Positions 1 through 5,790 of a DNA stretch of 6,740 nt are shown here, one piece after another (positions within the stretch are counted from its first letter, which is position 1; every line of letters starts with the position of its first letter). Both the position numbers and the translations under genes were made by a program. Source of the DNA: Candidatus Omnitrophota bacterium (lineage in GTDB: Bacteria > Omnitrophota > Gorgyraeia > Gygaellales > Profunditerraquicolaceae); assembly GCA_023247875.1 (NCBI GenBank), contig JAHFFQ010000054.1:2059-8798 (forward strand), read 5' to 3'. The notes beneath the pieces were generated by a model. The model saw nothing but the letters and a program-made list of their open reading frames with translations. It was not told where the DNA came from and did no database searches.

Positions 1-737
1 CTAAACGCCTCCAACCCCTGGCCCAGGAATGCTCCCGCTATACCGCTGAGCACATCACCGCTGCCGGCTGTGGCCATTCCCGGGTTGCCGGTTTTGTTCA
101 GATACAACTGGCCCCGGCTGCCGGCTACAAGGGTATTGTGGCCCTTAAGGATAATTGTATTATTATAATATTTAGCGTACTTTTTCGCAACCAATTTCCT
201 GTTTTTTTGCACCCTGACTAGACCTAATCCAAAAAGACGGCTAAGCTCTTTTTGATGCGGGGTAAGCATAGTTACGCCTTTATGGTTTTTTAATATTTTC
301 AAGTTCTTACTAAGAGCATTGAGGCCGTCGGCATCGATAACCGCGGGGATGGCGCAATTATTTATAACTTTCCTTATCAACGCGTAAGTTGACTTATTCT
401 TCCCCAGCCCCGGGCCGATAACCAGCACATCCGCCTGCTTAAGCATCCGGAGGATTTTAGTAAAGGCATTAAGGTTCAGCGTCCCCTCTCTTGTTTCCTC
501 TAGAGGCAAGGTCATAACCTCTCTGGGTTTGATCTTGATCACCGCCAGATTTATGCTTTTCGGCAGCCCCAGCGTCACTAACCCCGCCCCGGAACGTAAA
601 GCCGCCTCCGCGCAAAGTAAACCTGCTCCTGAGAATCTCGCAGAGCCCGCCAGGATAAACAGGTGGCCGTAATCACCTTTATGACTCTCAGCTTTTCTTT
701 GTAACAACCGCGCTGGCAACCGCATAGGTTTTAACAT
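1..737 (-). CDS. nnrD: ADP-dependent NAD(P)H-hydrate dehydratase (NnrD / YjeF C-terminal domain), partial at 3' end
   Basis: Repairs hydrated nicotinamide cofactors: it dehydrates the S form of NADHX/NADPHX back to NAD(P)H using ADP (family knowledge; ribokinase-like fold, cytoplasmic). My translation gives 245 codons before the left edge with no stop, so the last few dozen residues are missing. Visible motifs: HKGDYGHLFILAGS (19-32), VIGPGLG (106-112), VIDADGLNAL (133-142), LTPHQKEL (158-165), ILKG (196-199) and NPGMATAGSGDVL (218-230), whose Asp228 is the expected catalytic residue. The start is uncertain. ATG at 737 gives MLKPMRLPARLLQRK before the conserved domain; ATG at 725 and TTGs at 719 and 707 are in frame too. 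None has a clear Shine-Dalgarno. All lie inside the end of acpS, implying translational coupling. The N-terminal epimerase (NnrE) half found in fused Nnr proteins is absent, because acpS lies directly upstream. Identity is very secure; start is not. Confidence 0.93.
   Translation of the reverse strand, partial: MLKPMRLPARLLQRKAESHKGDYGHLFILAGSARFSGAGLLCAEAALRSGAGLVTLGLPKSINLAVIKIKPREVMTLPLEETREGTLNLNAFTKILRMLKQADVLVIGPGLGKNKSTYALIRKVINNCAIPAVIDADGLNALSKNLKILKNHKGVTMLTPHQKELSRLFGLGLVRVQKNRKLVAKKYAKYYNNTIILKGHNTLVAGSRGQLYLNKTGNPGMATAGSGDVLSGIAGAFLGQGLEAF
162..190 (-). promoter_or_regulatory. possible internal promoter within nnrD
   Basis: On the minus strand a TTGCGA hexamer (185-190) lies exactly 17 bp before a perfect TATAAT (162-167), inside an AT-rich Lys/Tyr/Asn-coding stretch of nnrD. 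It could add transcription of whatever lies beyond the left edge. The -35 box matches consensus at only 4 of 6 positions, and AT-rich codons make TATAAT likely by chance, so this is a weak call. Confidence 0.2.
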
Positions 738-1044
738 GCGAAATTGAAATATGCACGTCGATATTTTTACCTCTTCCGTTAAGAAAACGGCAAGATGGCT
801 TTCCTTGTTTATCGTTATCTATCTGAATATCCTTCCAGGAGATCCCGCTATCACCGGCTGCCTTAAAAACCGCCTCTTTAGCGGCAAACCTGCCGGCTAA
901 ATGCTGATAAAGGGAGGTTTTGTTTTTGGCGTTCCTTAATTCATCTTTGGTAAAGACCCGCGCCAGAAAGTCATCCCCCCACCTTTCAACCGCCTGGCGG
1001 ATACGCCTGACTTCGGTGATATCTACCCCGGTCCCGATAAGCAT
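688..1044 (-). CDS. acpS: holo-[acyl-carrier-protein] synthase
   Basis: Transfers 4'-phosphopantetheine from coenzyme A to the conserved serine of acyl carrier protein, activating it for fatty acid synthesis (cytoplasmic, usually a trimer). The 118-residue length matches the AcpS family. The N-terminal GTGVDITEV (4-12) carries the Mg2+-binding Asp8. HLAGRFAAKEAVFKA (48-62) is the family signature with the second metal ligand Glu57. HISISHVKTYAVAS is the typical C-terminal strand region. The start ATG overlaps the pdxJ stop as TAATG. A GGAGG at 1056-1060 lies 11 nt upstream of the ATG, acceptable though slightly long. The 3' end overlaps the likely start region of nnrD. Nothing looks damaged. 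Confidence 0.96.
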   Translation of the reverse strand: MLIGTGVDITEVRRIRQAVERWGDDFLARVFTKDELRNAKNKTSLYQHLAGRFAAKEAVFKAAGDSGISWKDIQIDNDKQGKPSCRFLNGRGKNIDVHISISHVKTYAVASAVVTKKS

Positions 1045-1757
1045 TACCTGGCCAACCTCCGCATCTCTTCCACCGCTTTGAATAAACCCACATATATCGC
1101 TTTGCAGATAATGGAATATCCGATATTAAGTTCTCTTATCCCGTTGATTCCGGCGATGCGCCTGACATTGGCGTAATCCAGGCCGTGGCCGGCATTAACG
1201 GATAAACCGATACCCCCGGCGTAATTGACCGCCTGTTTTATTTCATTAAAGAATCTTTCTTTCTCTTTATTGCCTTTTGCCTCGCTGTAACGGCCGGTGT
1301 GCAATTCGATTATCCCGGCGCCAATTTTTTTGGAGGCATCGATTTGTTTTTTGTCAGGATCAATGAACAGGCTTACCAGGATACCCGCCTTTTCAAGCTT
1401 CCCGATGGCAGTGGATATCTTTTTAAAGTTAGCCGCTACATCCAATCCTCCCTCGGTGGTCAGCTCTCTCCTGTGTTCCGGCACAAGGGTAGCCTGGTAA
1501 GGTTTTATTTTACAGGCGATACTGACGATAGAGGGAGCTATGGACATTTCAAGATTAAGCCTGGTTTTGATTTTTTGGCGCAAGAGAAGGATATCCTTGT
1601 CCTGAATGTGCCTGCGATCCTCCCTCAAGTGGGCCACAATACTGTTTGCTCCTGCCTTTTCACATAAGTATGCCGCATATACAGGATCAGGCACAAGCCC
1701 TAGCCGGGCCTGGCGCAAGGTCGCCACATGGTCTATATTCACACCTAAATCAGGCAT
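1044..1757 (-). CDS. pdxJ: pyridoxine 5'-phosphate synthase
   Basis: Last ring-forming step of the DXP-dependent vitamin B6 pathway: condenses 1-deoxy-D-xylulose 5-phosphate with 3-amino-2-oxopropyl phosphate (made by PdxA) to pyridoxine 5'-phosphate. It is a TIM-barrel protein of 237 residues, normal for the family. Motifs: LGVNIDHVATLRQAR (4-18), AHLREDRRHI (42-51) with catalytic His43, NLEMS with Glu70, PEHRRELTTEGGLDV (93-107), ELHTGRYSEA (151-160), SVNAGHGLDY (186-195) with catalytic His191, and ELNIGYSII (209-217). In the last one Tyr214 stands where many homologues have His (NIGH), a position at the phosphate site. The start follows the stop of the mini-CdaR gene by 3 nt (TAA GTT ATG). 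The only purine-rich Shine-Dalgarno candidate, GGGGAG, is 15 nt away, so reinitiation after the upstream gene is likely. Its own stop overlaps acpS by one base. Confidence 0.97.
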   Translation of the reverse strand: MPDLGVNIDHVATLRQARLGLVPDPVYAAYLCEKAGANSIVAHLREDRRHIQDKDILLLRQKIKTRLNLEMSIAPSIVSIACKIKPYQATLVPEHRRELTTEGGLDVAANFKKISTAIGKLEKAGILVSLFIDPDKKQIDASKKIGAGIIELHTGRYSEAKGNKEKERFFNEIKQAVNYAGGIGLSVNAGHGLDYANVRRIAGINGIRELNIGYSIICKAIYVGLFKAVEEMRRLAR

Positions 1758-1760
1758 AAC

Positions 1761-1895
1761 TTAACGGTTGGACTCCCCTCTGACATAAAACCAGAGAATA
1801 ATTGCCAGGATCAAAGAAATAAACTTTAACCAGGGGTGGCAAGTGAATAAAAGTTTTACGCGGTAAAGAATATTTATCCCGTGCTTAAGCTTCAT
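1761..1895 (-). CDS. 44-residue single-pass membrane protein resembling only the N-terminal anchor of CdaR (YbbR)
   Basis: Small gene found by translating the space between cdaA and pdxJ. The 44 residues begin MKLKHGINILYRVKLLF, continue with HPWLKFISLILAIILWFYV (about 20-38) and end RGESNR. A positively charged segment, a 'WLK(I/F)(I/L)SL' lead-in and one hydrophobic helix ending in LWFYV are characteristic of the N-terminus of CdaR/YbbR, the membrane regulator usually encoded right after cdaA. The extracytoplasmic YbbR repeats are wholly absent: TAA comes 6 residues after the helix and pdxJ begins 3 nt later. Support for translation: it overlaps cdaA by 11 nt, AAGG (1902-1905) lies 6 nt before the ATG, and its stop sits where it could feed ribosomes to pdxJ, which lacks a well-spaced site. 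Predicted topology is N-in, with a short C-terminal tail outside. It may be a minimal CdaA partner or a relic. Assignment rests on position and a short motif. Confidence 0.72.
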   Translation of the reverse strand: MKLKHGINILYRVKLLFTCHPWLKFISLILAIILWFYVRGESNR

Positions 1896-2646
1896 TTTTT
1901 GCCTTAATTAACCCTTTTATCTTGGACCCCAGTTCTGCGCTGCCTAAATCCTTATAAAACTTCTTGCGATAGATCACTGAAATATCGCGCCTCTCCTCGG
2001 AAACAACGATTAAAATAGCATCCGTCTCTTCCCCTAAACCCAATGCCGCCCTGTGCCGGGTCCCGAAGACCCGGCTTAGCTCCTGGTCAGCAGTCAACGG
2101 GAAAATGCAGGCCGCGGCTGCGATCCTGCCATTCTGGAGGACCAGGCCTCCATCGTGGAGCGGATTGTTAGGGGTAAAGATCGCTTCAATCAGCTCCGCG
2201 GATACGCGGGAATCTATGATTTCACCGCTTTGTATGTATGGAGCCAGAGAATCGTTTTTCTCAATGGCGATCAATCCTCCCAGTTTATTTCTTGCCAGGT
2301 TTTCGCAGGCCTGGACAATCTGCCCGACAATAATATCCAGCTCTTTTTCTCCGGGGGCATTTCTAAAGAGCTGCCGCTTGCCTAACCGGGCCAGGCCCTG
2401 CCTTATTTCCGGATGGAAGATGACTAATATGGCGATAACCGATATACCAAAGAGCTTCTTCATCAGCCAATCTAAAACCTCTAAATCAAGTTTCTGGGCA
2501 ATGAAGAAAGCGAGTAACAAAATTATTACCCCCCGTAACACCTGCAAAGCCCTGGTGCCTTCAAAAAAACGCATCAGCTGGTAAATAGCAAACCAGAGGA
2601 TAATGATCTCGGTAAAAGGCTTCCAGTATTGGATCATATCAGGCAT
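1885..2646 (-). CDS. cdaA: diadenylate cyclase, CdaA type (c-di-AMP synthase)
   Basis: Makes cyclic di-AMP from two ATP at the inner face of the cytoplasmic membrane; in known bacteria c-di-AMP controls potassium and osmolyte balance and wall homeostasis. The 253 residues show the CdaA layout: three N-terminal transmembrane helices (about 11-28, 37-52 and 58-78, the last ending IFHPEIRQGLARLG), a linker, then the DAC domain (about 100-235). Catalytic motifs are NPLHDGGLVL (161-170) and GTRHRAALG (195-203, RHR at 197-199), followed by ILIVVSEE (211-218). The usual DGA motif reads DGG here; the metal-binding Asp165 is kept. The start overlaps the folP stop by 8 nt. An AAGGA 5 nt upstream selects this ATG over the one three codons later. 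A CdaR-like mini gene follows directly; glmM, another common neighbour, is not in the window. Confidence 0.96.
   Translation of the reverse strand: MPDMIQYWKPFTEIIILWFAIYQLMRFFEGTRALQVLRGVIILLLAFFIAQKLDLEVLDWLMKKLFGISVIAILVIFHPEIRQGLARLGKRQLFRNAPGEKELDIIVGQIVQACENLARNKLGGLIAIEKNDSLAPYIQSGEIIDSRVSAELIEAIFTPNNPLHDGGLVLQNGRIAAAACIFPLTADQELSRVFGTRHRAALGLGEETDAILIVVSEERRDISVIYRKKFYKDLGSAELGSKIKGLIKAKNEA
1902..1905 (-). promoter_or_regulatory. Shine-Dalgarno-like site for the mini-CdaR gene
   Basis: AAGG lies inside the end of cdaA, 6 nt upstream of the ATG at 1895. Good spacing favours this short gene being translated rather than being leftover spacer. Confidence 0.5.
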
Positions 2647-3850
2647 AACTTTCCTTCTTTACAGCCGAAACTATCTTTAAGGCCTGGTTGAGCTCTTTTA
2701 CGTCATGCACGCGTAATATATGAACCCCTCTCTCTGCCGCCATTACCCCTGCGGCAACCGTGCCTAAGGCCAGGTCAGAAGGACTTGGCCCCAAAATCTT
2801 GGCGATGAAAGATTTTCGTGAAGCCCCCAAGAGTATGGGCTTTCCCAGGATCTTGAAATCTGAAAGTTTGTTGATTATTTCAAGATTATGCCCGGGTTTT
2901 TTGCCAAATCCGATCCCCGGGTCAATGACGATCTTAGCGGGTTCTATACCGCATGCCTCCGCAGATTCGATCGCCCTTTTCAAATAAGTAATGATATCAT
3001 CGATTAAAGAATGGTAGGCGATCGACCTTTGCATATTCACTGGCCTGCCGGGCATGTGCATAATTACCACAGCAGCCTTATGACCGGCTGCTATCTTGCT
3101 CATGCGTTTGTTCCTTAGCCCGGAAATATCATTCACCATTTGCGCCCCGGCTTCCAGGGCAGCCTTAGCCACCTCCGGCTTACTGGTATCAATGGAGATC
3201 GGTGCTTTGATTTTTTTGGTCAGTAATTTTATTACGGGTACGGTACGCCGTATCTCTTCTTTAGCGCTGATGCTTTTCGCACCCGGACGGCTGGACTCTC
3301 CTCCCACATCAATAATATCAGCCCCATCTTTCACCATTCCTTCGGCCTTTTTCAGGGCAAGTTTAAGGTAGTCCCTGCATTTTTCCCCGTATAGTCCGTC
3401 ACCGCTGAACGAATCAGGGGTCATATTTATAATACCCATAATATGCGTCCTTTTGCCCAGTTTTAAAGAAGCATTCCTTAGGGATAAAGTAAAATCATTC
3501 TGCGCATAGCTCTTGATGCCTTTAGCCAGTTCATTTGCTAACTTATGCAAGCCAAAGGGCTGAGAGCTTAATTTGCGTGTAAGGCGGTTTAGCTGGTCGA
3601 GTGTGGCGATAATAAGGCATCCGGTTTCTTTTGCCCGGCCTGTAAGCGCGCCGCGCGCGACGGCCGCCTCAGCCCCTAAAGAAAGCGACTCCTGTTTTAT
3701 GATATTGGCGCTGATATTTGATATGGCATTGAGCCGGACCAGGAAGGATGTGGCCTTAGGTAGCATGATTTTAATCCCATAGGGATCAACTCCTATATCA
3801 CGCATGACCTTTTCTACTTCATTTTCGCAGTTGAACCGGAAGATACGCAT
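2639..3850 (-). CDS. folP: dihydropteroate synthase with N-terminal extension
   Basis: Joins 6-hydroxymethyl-7,8-dihydropterin diphosphate to p-aminobenzoate, giving dihydropteroate for folate synthesis (cytoplasmic; target of sulfonamides). The 403 residues exceed the classical length of about 280. Residues from about 135 form the TIM-barrel DHPS core: IMGIINMTPDSFSGDG (137-152), DGADIIDVGGESSRPGA (175-191), ISIDTSKPEVA (218-228), VNDISGL (239-245), IVIDPGIGFGKKPGHN (307-322), LLGASRKSF (340-348) and RVHDV (380-384). Residues expected to bind pterin and sulfate/pABA (Asn142, Asp181, Asp221, Asn240, Asp310, Lys346, Arg380) are present. Residues 1-120 are an additional domain containing NISANIIKQESLSLGAEAA and QPFGLHKLANEL. 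I recall similar extensions in DHPS of several bacterial lineages, with no role I can name. It starts 4 nt after the ftsH stop with no strong Shine-Dalgarno, so coupling is likely, and its TGA overlaps the cdaA start. Confidence 0.96.
   Translation of the reverse strand: MRIFRFNCENEVEKVMRDIGVDPYGIKIMLPKATSFLVRLNAISNISANIIKQESLSLGAEAAVARGALTGRAKETGCLIIATLDQLNRLTRKLSSQPFGLHKLANELAKGIKSYAQNDFTLSLRNASLKLGKRTHIMGIINMTPDSFSGDGLYGEKCRDYLKLALKKAEGMVKDGADIIDVGGESSRPGAKSISAKEEIRRTVPVIKLLTKKIKAPISIDTSKPEVAKAALEAGAQMVNDISGLRNKRMSKIAAGHKAAVVIMHMPGRPVNMQRSIAYHSLIDDIITYLKRAIESAEACGIEPAKIVIDPGIGFGKKPGHNLEIINKLSDFKILGKPILLGASRKSFIAKILGPSPSDLALGTVAAGVMAAERGVHILRVHDVKELNQALKIVSAVKKESYA
2652..2656 (-). promoter_or_regulatory. 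ribosome binding site that fixes the cdaA start
   Basis: AAGGA lies 5 nt before ATG 2646 and 14 nt before the alternative in-frame ATG at 2637. The spacing favours the upstream start, which overlaps the end of folP. Confidence 0.6.
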
Positions 3851-3854
3851 TTAG

Positions 3855-5711
3855 TTAAACCAGGTCTTTTTTTTCAATCCCTATGAGTTTTTTGACCTCT
3901 TCTCCGCTCAAGACCTCTTTTTCCATGAGCGCGCTGGAAAGCATCTTTAATTTATCCAGGTGGCTTCTTAATAATTCGATAGATTTCGCGTAAGCTGAGG
4001 CCACTAAATTCTTTACCTCTTCATCGATTATGCGGGCGGTGTCTTCGCTGTAATTTTTCTCTTCCATGATGTCCCGGCCCAAAAACACCAAACCCTCTCT
4101 TCTTCCTAAAGTAATATTACCCAGCCGTTCCGACATGCCAAACTGGGTGACCATGCGCCTGGCCATTCCGGTAGCCACCTCTAGATCATTTTGCGCTCCG
4201 GTGGTAACTTCACTCAGATTTATTTCCTCAGATGCCCGGCCGCCTAAGATCATGGTGATTTCGGCGATTAATTCCGTCTTGGTCCAATAATGCCTGTCTT
4301 CAAGCGGAGGGGTAAAAGTATATCCTCCGGCCAGGCCGCGGGGAATTATGGATACCTTTTTTAAAGGATTTACCTCCGGTAAAAGCAGGGATAATAGAGC
4401 GTGCCCTGATTCGTGCAGGGCAGTGATCTGTTTTTCTTTTTTAGATATGATATGGCTTTTTTTCTCCGGGCCCATAAGCACCCGTTCGACAGATTTATCA
4501 AAATCTACCTCTTCAACCGCCTCTTTATTATTTCTGGCAGCCATAAGCGCGGCTTCATTGCAAAGATTAGCCAGGTCCGCTCCGGAGAACCCCGGGGTCT
4601 GGCTGGCAACGGATTTTAAATCAACTGAAGGGGCCAATTTGATCTTGCGGGTATGCACCTTGAGTATCTCCTCCCTCCCTTTAATATCGGGAAGATTTAC
4701 GATAATGGTGCGGTCAAATCTTCCGGGCCGCAATAACGCAGGATCCAGTGTATCCGGCCGGTTGGTGGCGGCAATAAGGATAAGGCCCTGCTGGGCGTCA
4801 AAACCGTCCATTTCAACCAGCAATTGATTAAGCGTTTGCTCACGCTCATCATGGCCTCCGCCGATCCCGGAAAAACGCAGGCGGCCTACCGCGTCAATTT
4901 CATCAATGAATATGATCGCCCCTTTTCCCGAGACCTTACCGGCTTTTCTTCCTTGTTCAAAAAGGTCGCGCACGCGGCTTGCCCCCACACCCACAAACAT
5001 CTCTACAAAATCAGAACCTGATATGCTGAAAAAAGGCACTCCCGCCTCCCCGGCAACTGCCCGGGCGATAAGTGTTTTGCCGCATCCCGGGGGGCCAACC
5101 AAAAGAACACCCTTAGGGATCTTTCCGCCCAGCCTCTGGAATTTTTTGACATCTTTAAGGAATTCAATAACTTCTTTCAGTTCCTCCTTGGCTTCATCTA
5201 CACCTGCGACATCATTAAAAGTTGTTTTTTCAGTCTCCCCCTGGATTTTCGGCTTGATCTTACCGAATGACATAACCCGGTTCCCCAGCTGCTCACCCTT
5301 GGCAGCCATCATCCACCAGAAGAAGATAAGCAGCAGTATCGGCCCCAGGTTGAATAACAATGAAACCCAGAAAGTGCGCGCAGGCTTTACCTCAAAATTC
5401 TTCAGGTTTTGGCGCATCAGGCTGAGCATCTCCGGGTCATTGTCGGGGATATTCACAAAAAACCTTGAATTATCCGAGAAATCTCCCTGCAAAATACTTT
5501 CAGTCTTGGTAACCTTCTTTATGCGATCGGGGTTATCCTTTAGGGTCTGGTAAAACTGGCTGTATGATATCTCCTTGGGCACTCCTGCCATAGGCATGTT
5601 GTTGAAGGTATTCACCAGCATGATAAAGAAGAAAATAGCCAATAGCCAGCCGAAAGGAAAACGCTTAAATACATTGTTATTCTTGGATTTAGGTTTATTT
5701 TGTGTTGGCAT
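3855..5711 (-). CDS. ftsH: ATP-dependent zinc metalloprotease FtsH
   Basis: Membrane-anchored AAA+ protease that extracts and degrades damaged membrane proteins and selected soluble regulators; works as a hexamer facing the cytoplasm. The length of 618 residues is usual. Order of parts: transmembrane helix 1 (about 21-37), extracytoplasmic FtsH domain (about 40-112), helix 2 (about 114-135), AAA+ module with Walker A GPPGCGKT (206-213), pore motif MFVGVG (238-243), Walker B IIFIDEID (266-273) and second region of homology around [18 protein letters not shown] (317-334), then the M41 protease domain with zinc site HESGH (433-437) and the third ligand Asp509 in [12 protein letters not shown]. 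Walker A has Cys where Thr is common; all catalytic residues are intact. GGAG lies 7 nt before the ATG, and a strong promoter lies in the gap to tilS. It is the first gene of the probable seven-gene unit. Confidence 0.98.
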   Translation of the reverse strand: MPTQNKPKSKNNNVFKRFPFGWLLAIFFFIMLVNTFNNMPMAGVPKEISYSQFYQTLKDNPDRIKKVTKTESILQGDFSDNSRFFVNIPDNDPEMLSLMRQNLKNFEVKPARTFWVSLLFNLGPILLLIFFWWMMAAKGEQLGNRVMSFGKIKPKIQGETEKTTFNDVAGVDEAKEELKEVIEFLKDVKKFQRLGGKIPKGVLLVGPPGCGKTLIARAVAGEAGVPFFSISGSDFVEMFVGVGASRVRDLFEQGRKAGKVSGKGAIIFIDEIDAVGRLRFSGIGGGHDEREQTLNQLLVEMDGFDAQQGLILIAATNRPDTLDPALLRPGRFDRTIIVNLPDIKGREEILKVHTRKIKLAPSVDLKSVASQTPGFSGADLANLCNEAALMAARNNKEAVEEVDFDKSVERVLMGPEKKSHIISKKEKQITALHESGHALLSLLLPEVNPLKKVSIIPRGLAGGYTFTPPLEDRHYWTKTELIAEITMILGGRASEEINLSEVTTGAQNDLEVATGMARRMVTQFGMSERLGNITLGRREGLVFLGRDIMEEKNYSEDTARIIDEEVKNLVASAYAKSIELLRSHLDKLKMLSSALMEKEVLSGEEVKKLIGIEKKDLV

Positions 5712-5748
5712 TTTATTTCTCCGGGTTTAAAACGTGAATTAGATTTTT

Positions 5749-5777
5749 ATTATATCCGCAAAAGAATGTAAAATCAA
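5749..5777 (-). promoter_or_regulatory. sigma-70 type promoter of the ftsH operon
   Basis: In the 79-bp gap between tilS and ftsH the minus strand carries TTGATT (5772-5777) as -35, a 17-bp spacer, and a perfect TATAAT (5749-5754) as -10. Transcription would start near 5742, giving a leader of about 30 nt that contains GGAG 7 nt before the ftsH ATG. The leader is too short for a riboswitch. I see no CIRCE-like inverted repeat that would suggest HrcA heat-shock control, and no obvious terminator for tilS, so read-through from tilS is also possible. Confidence 0.72.
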
Positions 5778-5790
5778 GTATTTTATGGAT

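Noticed and set aside
1893..1901. A6 run at the cdaA/mini-CdaR overlap as a site fusing the two proteins by frameshift
   Set aside because: Joining the frames needs a +1 (or -2) shift, not the common -1 slippage, and the small gene has its own ATG and Shine-Dalgarno-like site.
2105..2584. 159-codon plus-strand frame opposite cdaA, and a similar one at 4348-4827 opposite ftsH
   Set aside because: Both are complements of conserved genes, have no domain signature, and lie in a region with all secure genes on the minus strand.
3860..3880. Run of eight A residues (coding strand) at the end of ftsH as a possible frameshift site
   Set aside because: It encodes Glu-Lys-Lys at the natural C-terminus of FtsH five codons before the stop, has no adjacent stimulatory structure that I can see, and shifting would yield no meaningful product.
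4906..5553. 215-codon open frame on the plus strand opposite ftsH
   Set aside because: Antisense shadow of the strongly conserved ftsH coding sequence; composition is rich in Ser/Pro/Arg with no recognisable motif.
5712..5790. Riboswitch, CIRCE element or tilS terminator in the tilS-ftsH gap
   Set aside because: The leader after the predicted start is only about 30 nt and I find no convincing stem-loop, U-tract or CIRCE-type inverted repeat.
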